Shown here: positions 25,601 to 57,274 of the stretch, one piece after another
Layout: each line of letters opens with the position of its first letter
Numbering within the stretch: the stretch's first letter is position 1
Assembly (NCBI GenBank): GCA_037389465.1
Contig: JAZARR010000164.1
Span: 3,796,501-3,860,500 of the forward strand
DNA from: Baylisascaris procyonis
Lineage: Eukaryota > Nematoda > Chromadorea > Rhabditida > Ascarididae
Reading direction: 5' to 3'
Length of the DNA stretch: 64,000 bases
The notes under the pieces: generated by a model
The model's input: only the letters and a program-made list of their open reading frames with translations
Told to the model about the DNA's origin: nothing
The model's database searches: none
Position numbers and translations under genes: made by a program

Positions 25601-27337
25601 GTGATTTCTTTAAGCCTTAAGCAGATTGCGTAGAATACACATCATGTATGTTCTGAACGTTGTGTAATTGTATATTCTATGTCGAAACAATGTTTCAGTG
25701 CGTTTGTTGGCTGTGACAAAAATGGAACATGCCTCGCGTTTACTGTATATAATTTCTCGCAGAATTTCGGTATGATCGTCGGTGATTTATTCGCACTTGC
25801 AGACCCATTCGTCGTCGACGTTGATGTAAGTGTTATTTCTTTATTCGGAACGACCATTCCTGTCGACAAACTTCGACAGAATGGTTGAATGGATGTCTTG
25901 GAATTTAAAAACTGCTTTATTTTGTCCTCTTTCAACCCACCCCGTTATTCGCATCTCATGGTATCCTCATCCCCTATCTTCCCCTTGTTTGATCTGAACT
26001 TGCACTGCGGTCTTACCTTGATCTGAACAAACCAGTAAACAGAAAAAACCAGCTGTTGTTTATCTTGCTCAGCTGGGTTACCAGTATTATCTGATCGCCA
26101 GTGTTATCTGAGTGGTAGACGTGAGTAAAACAATTCTAGGAATGCTCAAAATGCGAACACAATTCATTCATAAGTTCAAACGCGATGCCGCGGAAAACCA
26201 TCTTTTGAAAATTTCATTTTTGATGTTATGCTGGAGATGTTATGTCGCCTCAAAGAAGGCTCCGAGGTTGTTTTTATCCTCATATACCCGGAAATGTTTA
26301 TTTTTCATCTCACATAGTGGCAAACGTGTGCGCAAGATTCAACGTTAATCACGACGCGATAGTGGGAGCTTCTGAAGGGAAAGGAGGAAGTTTTTGGGAC
26401 AAATTAAGGTTCTGTCACTTTGAACATCAAAAACATTTTCTGCATTTTGAGCATAAAAGAGAAAATTTTGAGAGAATTCATTAATGGTTGCTTCACTTTC
26501 TACGAGGACTTGAAAGAGAATCTTCGGGAAACGGTACCTTACTTTTTTTAATGAAATTATATAGTTGAGGGGGAAGAAAAGCTTAAGGTTCATGTTGTAC
26601 AGCGCTGAGAATCGTTCCCGATGGCACCATATATCGTTTCTTCTCATCGCTTCATTGCTGCCTTTCCTCTCTTCGCTTTTCTATCGACCTTAACACGCTT
26701 GATGTTTTTCAAATAAACCGTCTATGTGATTTTGCAACCGTATTAATCGTACTCTGCAGCCTAGACAGCGCCAGTGGCATAATCTCATGAGCTATAAATT
26801 TTTGTCTTTAGTTGCCTTTGGTCATTTAAGTTGTAATCAATGTCACTAAACAGAGCGCCCACATAGGCGGACATTCTAATATTTATTGTTGTGTTGGACC
26901 TTTCTTTTAATCTCCCGTGGTGGTTTGTGAGAGTATAAACACTCTTATTCCTCCTTTTCACATACAAAAGTTGTTTTCTGTTCAGTGTTACTGCCAATCC
27001 ACAATATCTGTACATGAAACGAACCTTTCGCTTCGCTATTAAGTTACGTGGATTAATTTCTACTGTTTAACAAATTTTTGCATACATTAGCAATAGTGAT
27101 GAAGCAATTAGAGCTGAACAGTGATCTAGGAAGAAATATAAACATCTTATTTTATTGTCGTCGTAAGTGATTATTTTTAAGGTGAACGAGACCCATTGTG
27201 GACATCTGTCGGTGAATCATCGAATTGAATTTCGCTCAGTAAGGATACAAAGCCCACATGTACTATTGAAGAATGGCAAACGGGTGGGTCTTAATTGCGT
27301 TGCTCCATGTGAGATTTCCTCTACATACACTTTGTAA
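19657..27337 (+). CDS. ttc-5: Tetratricopeptide repeat protein 5 (TTC5/Strap) homologue
   Basis: In animals TTC5 binds nascent tubulin on the ribosome to trigger tubulin mRNA decay, and it has been described as a p300/p53 cofactor (STRAP). Seven exons keep frame: 19657-19785, 20657-20875, 21796-22032, 22432-22663, 23770-23983, 25699-25825 and 27182-27337 (TAA). They encode 437 aa, close to the human length of about 440. TPR-type segments include HLTQAVKLNPYLAEAWNELGECLWKK, LCAEAVRIDSDSGTAWHALGN and LHLNYATALKFDQDYGKCLEH. The C-terminal OB-fold region has VVIVGRVVGIV and LAFTVYNFSQNFGMIVGD, then FRSVRIQSPHVLLKNGK. The starting ATG follows a TTTGCAG acceptor. Exon 5 ends at CCGTT|GTCAGT, giving the conserved P-F. 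The last acceptor is TTTTTAAG. An AATAAA overlaps the stop (27336-27341). Confidence 0.92.
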
Positions 27338-30092
27338 TAAAATTTATTGTAAAATGAAAGTCTGTTTTTACGACATTTCAGCTCTAGAGGTGTGCATTAA
27401 AGCGAAAGGCTTTCAAACCTGAATGTTTTCCAACTTGGTTAGGTGTTATTTTCCGATTAAGTTCTATCTAAAGAGCCGAAACGTTGCAAATCAGTAATTT
27501 CGTTCATCTCTATTCTGACGCGTCATATTGCCTCAAGCTAAGAACAGATTTCACTGAGAAAAAAACTGCGTCTTCGAAACCAACAGGCCATCAAATGAAC
27601 ATCGTTTACACTGAAAATGGAGGAAGAAGGAGAAAACAGATTCTGGTGGAGCCATCCAAAAATATTTATTGTACTATAATTTGCGACTACTTCAATTGTC
27701 TGGCTTTTGTCTTGCGAGTCATCCCTGGCTTAAAGAAACTGCTCGGTGAGGAAATTCAGACCTCATATAGGTAACGCTTCATAAAGTCCAGAGGGGAGCT
27801 GTTTGTTCTCTGTTTATAGTTAACCAATTTGCCATTGACGACATTATTCCTCTGCATCCTGTGAATTGCCCGTTGTGATGACGCATTACTTGGGAATTGT
27901 TCGCACACAATAAAGGTATCGGTTTTTTAGACGAGCAGTTTTACTTGGTCATTTCTGCATGCGTAGGATAGGTGCTGCTGCTTCTAAACAGTTGTTTTAT
28001 CCTTTCCTGCCCATTTCTATAGGCGCTGTCTTAAGCGAATTCTAAACATTTTATCGGCCCTCTCACATTTTGATATGCCCCTAATGACTTCGAGACACTT
28101 TTTATCATAGGCAAAGGTGACATTCTTCATCTCATGAGGCATTATGCCCGGAAACATCTGTGACATGAGGCGTTTGCAAAGACGTTTTATTTAAACGGTC
28201 CCGGGGCGTATTTTCTAAGCTTAAGGCGCAGTTGAAATACCCTTCGCATGAGCCAACTTCAGCTTCTTTACGATTCGATCGTGACAAACGTGTGGCTGCC
28301 ATCAAGCTTTTCGCTCATTTCCCATATTTTTGAGGTCGTTGCCTTCCTCTCACTCAAATTGCTAATGTTATCGGCGTCATTCAGTATTAGTGCCTTCTGG
28401 ATTTTCATGATTGTTTGTGTATTGCAAGGAGCGGTGCGATCTCAGCAATCTACTTTTTGGATTCTTTCCGGTTGACCTTTCGCTGAAAGATTTCATCTCC
28501 GACTGCTTCATCTCCGCAAAATTGAAAGTCGATTTTCGGCATTGGGGCATTTTCAAGCGTCATTTTACAAGTAATCCGGTCCGCAGAGTTTCCACGACGT
28601 AAATATGTTGAAGAATGTTACCTAAGACCAGCGCTGTAACTGCAGTTGTCTTCAAGTAGTTTTTGCCAAAAGGTTTTATATGCCAGTGGCGCGCCATCTT
28701 CAGCAGTATTGCGAGATCAGCTGCGCACTAGAATCGGGTGGAAGGGAAGGGGTTCGAGTCTGATCCCGATCCGGTCATGATCTAGACTGCGATCGGACTT
28801 TAATATAAGCCCCGACACTCCGGCTGTAAAGGTCATTGGTGAAGATTGACCAACCGTATGCAGCATGGGGTAATCCGCAAACACAACGTGAGATATAACG
28901 CATGTCATGGGACCGACACACGCATAGTACATCACTTAACGACCGCCTCCATGGGGAATATTCCGCTACTGTATTACCTTTGATGATGCCTATGGAGGGA
29001 AGAGCGAAGTTGTTCTAATACAGTTAATGACATTAACTCATATAATGCCGAGCTGTGTTTTATTAGCTTGTCTAATGATGCATTGGCGTCATCAGCACTG
29101 TACTTGTCGAAAATTGCTCGCTGTATCCATTGTTCGATAAGACACTGGTGGTAAGTAGCTCCGCGTCTGTTACCTGTTCGATCTCGTATTCTTTGATTGT
29201 CTTTCTGAATAAGTCACATACGATGCTTTCTTACCGTATGGTGTCTTGTTACCTCTTGTTCCATGAATTCCAAAATATCCACCATTCAGCAATGCTTATC
29301 CTCGCCATCTGAGTGGTCACTCCACCTGATGAGTTGTCTGCTAGATGTTAGGATGAGGGGACGAGGGAAGTAGCGGAGCCGAGGTTGAATGAATGGATGG
29401 GTCAGTTCTAAAGCAAGATCAGAGAAAGAGTGAAGATGTTAGCAGTCGGTGTGCTTCTGTTACCCACAGAATGCAACGTTTGATTTAAATACTGAAACCG
29501 TGTAAGTTCCGGCCCGACTGCATCCATCTGGGTTAGTTTTGCTTAAGGAAGGGGATTGGGAGGGATAGAAAGAGAAATATGTTAGAATACGATTTATTTC
29601 GTTTTTGAAGATCAGCAAGGAATGCATCAATAACCACGAATAAGTAAATGAACGGCAGCGATAACTGCGATGAAATAAACGTATTACCAAGTGCAATGCA
29701 TTTATACAATTTGATGCCTTCCATTTGGAAGTGCCAATGAAATGCACGCTGCAATGTGGGATGACGATTAGATGAAAAGAGTTGAAGCCTTTTCGCTTCC
29801 AGCACCATTACAAAGGCATCGACATAATAAGTGCAGTAGTGACATTGACAACTGATTGAATGACGTTGCTAGAATTCATTCCTCTGCCACCCCGAAAAGA
29901 GATGTGCAGCTTTTGGTTGTCAGTGAAGGAAGTTTCATAGTTTTCACTTAAATCAGAGGTCCCCTCACGGACCCTACGATTAGCAGAATGGGCAACCTGC
30001 ATCAACAACATGTTAACATGCAACAATTTTCTGCGAAACGATAGCTGAGAGGAAGACAGAAATCCGTAAGACCAAATATTAACCGACAGGGA
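27338..30092. other. Convergent intergenic region between ttc-5 and tgs-1
   Basis: The two genes end tail-to-tail here. No conserved exon was recognised on either strand. On the minus strand, 28620-28050 has several short broken open frames in different phases that could be a decayed coding sequence or element, but no family motif was identified. A GC-richer patch lies at 28690-28930. Confidence 0.45.
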
Positions 30093-40454
<10,362 letters not shown>

Positions 40455-43400
40455 CAAATCGTAATCTCTGAAACTGCAGTTTTTTATTGTTTTACAGCAC
40501 TTTTTAATTCAACAACATTTTTATATGCTGCAGAAGTTCGCTAACTATGAAGATGGAAAGATGCTAATAACATTTTCGAAATAAATTTCTGCTCATGAAG
40601 TGAACAAAAGAAAGTACAAAAGAGCCATGTTTACCATTTTCACAGTGAACTCCTCTCATATAAACAATCGAAAATTTTTCTTTCAGAAAATCCTGCTGCT
40701 CAAAATTGTACGAATACAAAAGCTTTGTGGAGAAGGAAGGATGCCTTAGTTACCTTCACTGCGGATTTACCCTAAGGTACACCAAGTTCGCTCTAAATTA
40801 AGGCCCTTTCAATACATCTATCATATTATTAGACTAATGTCCCCATAATCCATTTATCTACTTCCCTTATGCATATCGCTATTCTACTTATTACACTCTC
40901 CTCTCTCTCCCTTTCTGCTCATATATAGATTATAGTGAAAAATTTGCTGTCTACCTTTTATTTCTCAGCTTTAACCGTTCTGCCATGAAACAACTTTAAC
41001 TGACCATTCACCTATTCGGATGACCGCTCACGCTTGACCAACGTGTTCATGTCAGTGACTAAATGCACAAACATAAGCATATGGAATGTCCTCATTCAAC
41101 CCTCTCCTTTATTGATACCCATTCAATATCGTCATCTTTACTGCACAATCATTACTATAATTGTCTCGTTGCAATTCACTTTTAAAAATTCCATTCAAAA
41201 ATAGTGTTTACACTTTGTATAACAAAAAAATGCTTAGTTGAAAAAGTGGGCGATAATGGAAATAAGGAAAGAGAAGAAGATGGTGGCATAGAAGAGTGAC
41301 AAAGAAACATTCGTATGGTCAGTGTAGTGAAAGAGAAAATGAAAACGTCGTTAACGAGAATGACATGTTGAAAGACGAAAAGGTGGTCTTTTATGACAAA
41401 AAATAACGGGCCACAAAAATAACGAAAAACAGCCACTGGACAAAGCAACCAAGGAGGTGAAAAAGAGCGACCAAGGATCACGATTCTGCTTAGAAGAAGA
41501 TCGAAGAGATGGCGTGAAGGCTCGACCGCCATAGTGGCATCGCATATGTGTAACTAATAAGCGGCCCAGCCCCATCGCCTAACAGGTGCGGAACTTTTGT
41601 TCGAAATGAACGGTGGGGTAGCTCTTTATTAAACTTTTAAATAAAGTTCTAATACTAAATTAACAAACAAATGAAACGATTTCCTGAAATAACACTGCTC
41701 CTTAGTATATATTTTCGTTAAATGCTTCAAGTACAAATGACTGGGAAAGTGCTCTAACTGTTACTAGTTACTAAATGACAAAGAGTATGGCAAACAAACT
41801 TCAATGCAGCACGAGAGAAGGCACAATAGAGAGATGCACCATTCGGAAGGATGAGCTCCGCTTCACCTAACAACGTCCAACGAAACCGATACTGCACTTT
41901 ATCCTCCTCTTCGATCATCTACGTCAATAACAACCACTCCAATTCATCAACGGGCCATATTCACCTTGTAACACGATCGCTGTCTTGTAGACTGAAGATT
42001 GAACCTGCATTTATTCACTCCCTCTAATTCCACTCAACATTTTACCACAAACTCATATTGCGGTTATTCATTCACAGAATTTAACACAACACTCAGAGCA
42101 TTAAACTGTCCGCTTGTCAAAAGCTGACAGTGAATATTTTCAACCGACTTTTAACAGTCGTTGAGTCTGTCTATTAGGTAAGCGGATAGGATTTTATAAA
42201 GGTTGAAAGCATTTCTCCTCTCTTCCTATCAAGACAATGTTATCAATGAAAGTGGTTGAAACTGTCAGAATTCCTTTGGCTTGTTACGGTTAGTGAGCAA
42301 TAAAGGTACACTTTCCAACATCCTCAGCTTAATGAGAAAAGATCAAGAGCCACGATTTTCAGCAAGAAATTACCACTTATAGGTACAGAAACCGCAAATT
42401 TACCAACGTTGAAAGCCGATCTTTTTTCCTGAAGAAAGCACCTTAACAGTTAAGCTTTATGAAGCACTAACGGAGAGTGAATTTACTGATAAAATCCCCA
42501 TCAAGAATTGAGCCCCGTACCACAATAATAATTGTTCCGTGTCAAGTATCTAGCTTCATGGTAACAAAATGCAACTAATCGCCTAATCCTCCTTTCACGA
42601 TAAGAGAACTCGCTCCCACACAGCGCTCATGGTCGGGAGGTAAAATTTGCGGCGGAAGTGTCTGATGACGGAAATAATCGAATATTAGCATAACAACAAC
42701 TCACATCACCCTTCCAATATATCAGCTGCCCATTCAAAACAAAACAGATTCATTGCCACAGTCAAAGCGAACCACACCTGAAAGTAACGTCAGCTTCGCA
42801 ACGTGAAGTCAACATTGAAGGAGCAATAAATCCATACGAAAACGTCCTTTCAAGAGCTTTTTATTTTCAAATTTAAGGATGCGAGCACATTAGAGCGCAA
42901 ATAAAATAAAAAAGCATCAACATATCGAAATATTATCAACAGCCACATCAAACACGTCAATCGGCTGATCGTAACGATGTCGGACGCCTATGCGCTTAAT
43001 GATCTTTGAATATGAACGAAGTAAAGACTCACCCTACCACATATAAGCATCCACGACCACAAGTTATTCCATAGCCGTTTTCTAAACACCCGCTAACTTC
43101 GCAATTGAAACTTTTTAATTCTACCTCTTCAACGAATTTCAGGAAAACCATTTTTCATCAGAATTTGAATTGGAGAAGAGGAAAGGAAGTGATTTTGAAA
43201 TAAATAAAACATACTGCACTAATGGCTGATATCAAAGCACATTTTTGAAGCAATAAAAGCAAAATTTAGTCTGAAGAAATATCATCTCAGAACATCAAAC
43301 GAGCAAATATCATCGTTGTGTTTATGCGTTCACATTCATGGTGATACTTTTCAGTTGTTAGCAATGCAAACAAATCGCCCATCTTAATTAACACTATAAA

Positions 43401-43881
43401 ACAATAAATGATAGCATTTTCAACAATAGAATTCTCAGAATTCCATTAAATGAGGCTTATAAGTGTTTTCTATGATAAGTTCACTTAAAAGTCTATCACA
43501 TCACAAAGCAGTGACCGATATGAAGCGTTTCAACTAATATACTTTGAAATCGATGTAAATCTTTCGTTCAGTATTGCTTAAAACTGAAATTACAGAACTC
43601 GTCGAACAGAAAATGAAGTCAGTAATACTATTAAAAGCTCAATGGAATAAGGCAAGATCCCTGATGGCAGGTAACATGAACTTTGGCTAAACCAACTCCG
43701 AGAATGCAGCGAATGCTTTTGCCATCGCCTCCTTTTCCTATTCCCCTCAAAGAACAACAGCCATTTCATTATACCTCTAAAAACTGCAAACCCCCTTTTT
43801 ATTGGGCAGCAAATATTATCCAACATAACGACCAAATATACAGAACGTCAGAGTAAATTAAGTTTGTTCACATAATCAACA
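40455..43881. other. Intergenic region between rpn-8 and tgs-1
   Basis: Both neighbours are on the minus strand. Open frames, including minus 41532-41182, are low-complexity (rich in Phe, Ser and Leu) without family motifs. An AATAAA for rpn-8 is read on the minus strand at 43803-43798, about 80 bp past its stop. The tgs-1 promoter must lie here, but no element was identified. Confidence 0.5.
43798..43803 (-). terminator. rpn-8 polyadenylation signal
   Basis: AATAAA on the minus strand, about 80 nt downstream of the rpn-8 stop codon. Confidence 0.5.
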
Positions 43882-51881
<8,000 letters not shown>

Positions 51882-54800
51882 ACTGGATTCTGAAATGAAG
51901 GAGATTGCAAGGCTCATTGAAATAAGCGACCACCAGATACATCATCGTCAACGAGTGATTAACCAACTTCACAAATGCTTTGAAAATGCAATATGGCTCG
52001 AATAGATATTTTTTCAACAAGGAAGTATTAATTTCAAATATACGGAGGTCGATATGGTGGAGGAAGATAAAGAGATATGCAGTGGAAAGATTCGATTAGC
52101 TTTTTTTAGTCATCAAAATTTTATGGCTAGCTAGCACAGCTTTCAGCAGACAATCTCAACGCGTCAAGTATAAGTAGATATGGTAAAGTGCAGTTATAAT
52201 CACAACCTTCATGTGCTACAAATGGAAAAGGCCGTATCAATTTGAAGCGAGGAGCACTCTTGAAAATTAGCAGCTTCTCCCCTCTCCTTAAAAATCAAAA
52301 TGCCTTTACGATTGAATAGCACGCCATTGATAATGGGTAAAATTGATGACACCTGGGTAAAGATAATGAATAAAAAAACGAAAGAAATGATCGGATTCCA
52401 AAAAATTTTAAGGGTTCCCGAGTGCATAATTGCAAACGGAAATCAACATTGGAACAACGATAACATAAAGAACTATAATAAAAGAAAGAGGAAGAGGTAT
52501 TGAACATGTCTCGACTAACAAACGAGCAAATTGCATTAACACCCTCTCATCTTTTCAAAAGTGAGGTGATAACGATTCCTTGATAACGAGTGATAACAAC
52601 ATTCACAAAAGAATTTTATCATACGACTTTTAATATCCATTAAGATAAAATAATATTCAAAAATTTGCAGTTATTACAGCTGTCAGGAATTATATTCTCC
52701 AACAAGCAAACCGTCTATTCATCAAAAAATTTGAAGGAAAATTATCTATCTACTGCACTCAACAATACCGCAACGACCTCAGATTAAACGATACACGCGA
52801 CACAATGCAGAAGCATAGCGACGATCATCAAACAAATGGAAAGTGATACCAGTAACCAGGCACAATATGCGCTTTTTGTAAACTCACCATCATGGGACTA
52901 AAAATTCATTTTCTTTTTTGACGCTAGCTAATCTTACGTCATCTCCAATCTCCTAGTAAAAATAAATGATAGAAATTTCATTGAATTGCTGATGCTAAAA
53001 ATTCATAAATGGAGCATAATTAATCTCCTGAAAGCATATCACGGTATAAATCGAAGACATAACCAAATAGATTTTCTAAAAACCGCAATGAGAAAATTTG
53101 GAAGAATTGAGATTCTGAAACTTCAATTCTGGCATGATCCCGAAACATACACGCAAACCTAAACAAAGGAACATCTGGAACCAACAGATATCGCAAATTC
53201 CGGAAGCTGAAGTTCGTTGCTACCTTAGTGAAGATTACACCACTACGTTTCTTAGAATAGATTCGGTTGCTGGTAAACAGGATATTGGCAAATAGATTCA
53301 GGGACACACACAACGACATGAGGTCGTTCTAACATGTTTCTGAATAAAAACTTCCGTACAATATTAGACAGATAACACGCAACGGCATGAGGTCCTAACA
53401 AAAAACAATCTTTGGTTTCCCCCATCACACCAAAGGAGAACAACTAATACCAACCACATGCAAGCGATCACACTACAATAGCGCTGACCTCAGTTGTTGA
53501 ATTGCACTTTCACATAAACCGCCTATGTAAATGCAAAACAGCAACGGTGAGCCAAATTGAAACTTATGCGGCAATATATGCAAAAAAAAAAAAAAAAAAT
53601 GCAATGCTCAACATATTGGTTGTATAAGCACTGCAAAAGGGTGTCACCATCAAGTTGCCAGTTTGTTGAAACTACCACCTAATCGGACCACCTAAGCAAC
53701 TTTCTTAACGAGTGGGAATGCAGGAGGAGGGAAGAGGTGAAGTAAAGAGGATCTTCGGAATTATAGTTCGGAAATCCTTCCCACTTCATTTCAGCAAGTC
53801 TCACATCATATGCAATAAACGAATCGATAACACCGATCTCTCATCATGAGGGAATAGCATCAGCAATGCCCATTGCTGTTGCTGTAATTGGTCAACTGTG
53901 AGGATGATAATACAGTCGTGATTGCAATAAAGCCAAAACGTATAGAAATATTTTTTATTCCTTTTTATAGTTATGGTCGTTGTAGTATTTTTCTTCTCTT
54001 TCTATGAACGATGTCCAATGTTCGATAAGTGTATCGTCTGCCATGTGTTTCATATTTAATGTACTTCCCGCTAATTTTGTTCTCTTGGTATATAGGAATG
54101 CTGTGAGGGAACAAAGTCTTGAATGTTCAGGGTTGATTTACATGATGCATTCGTGTTATAACGTTAGCTACTGCGTTTTTCATTGTAGTCTGAAATTAGC
54201 ACTAAAGAACGCATTCTGCCTTCCTTTGTACTTTCAAGTTCCCGTAAGTTAAGGTAAAATATGAGCTGGTGGGTAAAACATGGCATTTTGCGTTAACAAT
54301 TCAAGCTATGCGCAATCTAACAGAGTGAGCGCCAACGCATCACTTGGCGAGCATTACCGTGTGAGGTCGACAGCGGCTGCTCATTAGTTGAAGAGGTCGC
54401 GAAAGGAGGTGGAACCCTTAAGGAACCCAGGGCAGGTTGGACTTTCAGACCTGACAGCGAAGTTCTGTGTATGGGATCAGACCCCCATCAGATTTAAGAA
54501 AACAGCGATCGAGCTAGGCGTACTCAAAAGACGACCTTGGATCAAGTGACCTCTGGGCATCCGAATATCTGCGCAGATAGGCAAGGTAAGAGAGCTGGGC
54601 AGGTAGATCCCTGGACAGTTAAATGAAGCGTAGGGGTTAAGTCGTTTTGAAGTTTGATCTTCATCATTCCTTATGAGTGTTGAGGGGTTGAGTCTTCACC
54701 GGAAGTTGTGCGTTTAAAAAGGAATAAGAATAAGTGAAGGTGACTTATGGGTCCCTTGAACAATGTCCTCATATTTGTATTTAAAGTTCCATTGTTTCCA

Positions 54801-55498
54801 TCTTAGGAATCTAATCTTCCCATCTGAATGCTGTGTTGGCCATTATGCTCCATCATCTCCATCACATTTAGGCCTGTCGTTGGGACACAGATTTAGTTTG
54901 GCGTAATGAATGCACAGTATGCCGAATATGCACTCAAAAACGTTGTATGAGAGGCAGTGACAGAGTAACGGTGAATAATGGATATGACTTCAATTTCAAG
55001 AGCAAATATGAAGTTGGCAGTCACATCGGGTGAAAAATTTGAGAGTCGTTGTTTGATTTCAGTGTTCATTGTCAGCCTTCTTCCATCCTCGCGTATTGAT
55101 CAAGCCACCTTACTTATAAGTTCGTAGGAGAGGGATGCAGGAAACGGTGGTAACCGGGAGATGGCATAGAATTCGTTGTTCACTTCCAGCTTTTTCTGTA
55201 GAATCCCACAGCTGACGCTAATGTTTCACGAATCCGAGACCCAAAAGCTCTGCTTTATTCCGCTTCAGCGGAACCCCACATAACACGCTGTCTCTCGAAC
55301 ATCATACGACCAAGAAACGGAATTGTTAAAAGTTTGCTGCCAAAAGTGACGAGAGGGAATCGGATGGAAAACTCCCAGTGAGAGGCGTTTGGTCGCATCG
55401 TCAGCGTACACTCTACTACGCCTTACTGAACATCCTCCATTTTTTCACAAATGCTGCCACAATCATCGTTTAAGGTACTCGATTGTTTACATTTGGGA
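51882..55498. other. Divergent intergenic region between rpn-8 and the CCDC59-like gene
   Basis: This must contain both promoters. No conserved exon was recognised. It has a poly-A tract at about 53582-53599, two similar short copies of ACAACG(A/G)CATGAGGTC at about 53307-53325 and 53378-53396, and a GC-richer block at 54340-54640. Confidence 0.45.
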
Positions 55499-56941
55499 AT
55501 GGCGGACTCAGTTGTCACTTCGACGAGGTGCAAGCGGAGAAAGGGAGAAAATAAGAAGGATGTAACGGTGGAAATCGACTATTCAGGGAAAATTCCGAAG
55601 TTTGAGCAAGATCCTTCTACTTCAGAAGCACCACAAAGGTTTCGTTTTTGTTGACTTTTAAAGGAAGTGTAAAGCATGCCAATTGAGGTAAAACTAGGGG
55701 ACTGGTCCGACACACACTCTCGCAGTATATCGTGCAAGGTCAGCTGGTTGTCCAAGTATACAATAAGCAGAAGAGCATGCCAGGTGAGCTAGTATCATAT
55801 GCGTATTTGCAGTTTCCCTGATCACACCACCCAATCTCAAAAACTGCTGAAGATTGCTCACGTTGGCACCAAATCGAATTCACACTGATGGATAAATGAG
55901 TCGGTGTGCTGTTGACGTGGCATGAATTTCCGCTCGCATGATTGCATCACTGTGATACCTGTTTGGTCTGGTTTTTATTTGTTATCATCCATTTGCGCGA
56001 AAACTGCCAAAAATATTAATCAAATGATACAGGTAGAACGATGTAAGTCATGCAGGTGCTATCAATAGGTCGTTTTGCATTGCAGACGTAACCTTTACAT
56101 GTAGAAGACAAAAAACGAAATAAGGCTGTCCTCGTGGTTTCAGTAAATGACGAATTGAAGAGAATGAGTGGCCAGAAGTTAGGAATGTTTGTGATTTGTG
56201 CCCTTCTTTGCGGCGATTCAAACAAGAGGTTCGACAGCATCACAATAACCCAAATGACCTTATCACTTTCATCCCTTCTAATGACGCCTTCCATTATTAA
56301 TCACTATTAATTTCTAGAAGTTGGCATGTTAATACGTAGTCGACTGAGCACTATAAGTCTAAGTATGCCAGAATTAGGCCTGCCCACTCACAGTTTCAGG
56401 CAGATGGCTGATTTTATATGGTTATCTGAGGCGTCAGATTTATGTGTGATTGTTAAACACTTGAAATTTTTGCGTCTTTCTTTTTTTGCAAACTAAGCAA
56501 AGGTCATCTCACCTTTGCAAGTTATGGGTACCTACGTTCTTGTATGTGTCTGCCTGCAAATCTTTGCTCAAGTTTGATTTAATTTCTTTCCCAGAACTGC
56601 GTGTTGCCTCCATTTTTCTTTTTTATAATACTACCCCATTTCTTCCCGATATTCGGTGCGGTCCTTCTAAAGGTTTGTGTTAGTACTGTTAATCAGTTGA
56701 GTAATGGAATGGAAGGATGGGAGGGATGTGTTTGTTTAGGCCATGAAATATTACACCTGGGTGAAAAAAGTCACACTCAACGCATATGACCATACTTACT
56801 GCGATATTTTTTGCTGTTAAAGGGCAATCTGTGGGAGATGCTATGCCACTATTTATTTCTAATTGCATAGGTACAAGCCATCGTACCATATTGTTTCGAT
56901 TGATCTTAATTACAACTTAATCGATTGATCTTAATTACAAC

Positions 56942-56996
<55 letters not shown>

Positions 56997-57274
56997 TTTT
57001 TTTAATGTTTGCATATACTTCAAGGAAGAAGCGACGCTTGCACACATATGAGCGTGCTTGTCTTGCCTACGAACGAATTCAAGCAGAAAGGAAGGCGGAA
57101 GCTGAGAGGCGGAGAGCAGAAAGAGAAAGTCGAGAGAAGGCGCTACAGAGCTATTTATCAACTAAGCGCAAAATGGATAAGGCTTTGTTGAAGAGGAATA
57201 GAAAAGGACAGCCGAAGTTGAATGCGCAAATTGAAGTTCTACTGGAGAAAATTGAAAAACGGATTTCGAAGTGA
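55499..57274 (+). CDS. rRNA-processing protein of the FYV7/CCDC59 (TAP26) family, tentative
   Basis: Two exons, 55499-55638 and 57025-57274 (TGA at 57272), join in phase 2 to give 129 aa. The N-terminal part is basic (RCKRRKGENKKD). The C-terminal part is a long charged helix (ERIQAERKAEAERRRAERES) followed by KALLKRNRKGQPKLNAQIEVLLEKI. The K-x-x-x-K-G-Q-P motif before a short helix is characteristic of yeast Fyv7 and vertebrate CCDC59/TAP26, small nucleolar proteins of 18S rRNA maturation. The size also fits. The acceptor is the atypical TTCAAG at 57019-57024, just downstream of a (TA)n tract. The family assignment rests on the C-terminal motif and composition only. Confidence 0.6.
56896..56945 (+). 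repeat. Perfect 25-bp tandem duplication
   Basis: TCGATTGATCTTAATTACAA plus CTTAA occurs twice with no mismatch (56896-56920 and 56921-56945), immediately before a long (TA)n run. This suggests recent replication slippage. Confidence 0.9.
56949..56992. repeat. (TA)22 microsatellite
   Basis: An uninterrupted TA dinucleotide run in the intron of the CCDC59-like gene, about 30 bp upstream of its splice acceptor. Confidence 0.95.

Noticed and set aside
27484..27774. 96-aa plus-strand ORF downstream of ttc-5
   Set aside because: It lies past the ttc-5 stop and poly(A) signal, with no homology and no clear start context.
28690..28930. GGTTCGAGTC box-B-like sequence at 28757, possible tRNA or SINE
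   Set aside because: No matching acceptor stem, D-arm or anticodon arm could be folded at the right distance.
41182..41575. 116-aa and overlapping 74-aa minus-strand ORFs
   Set aside because: The composition is low-complexity (Phe, Leu and Ser from A/T-rich repeats), with no motif and no acceptor before the start.
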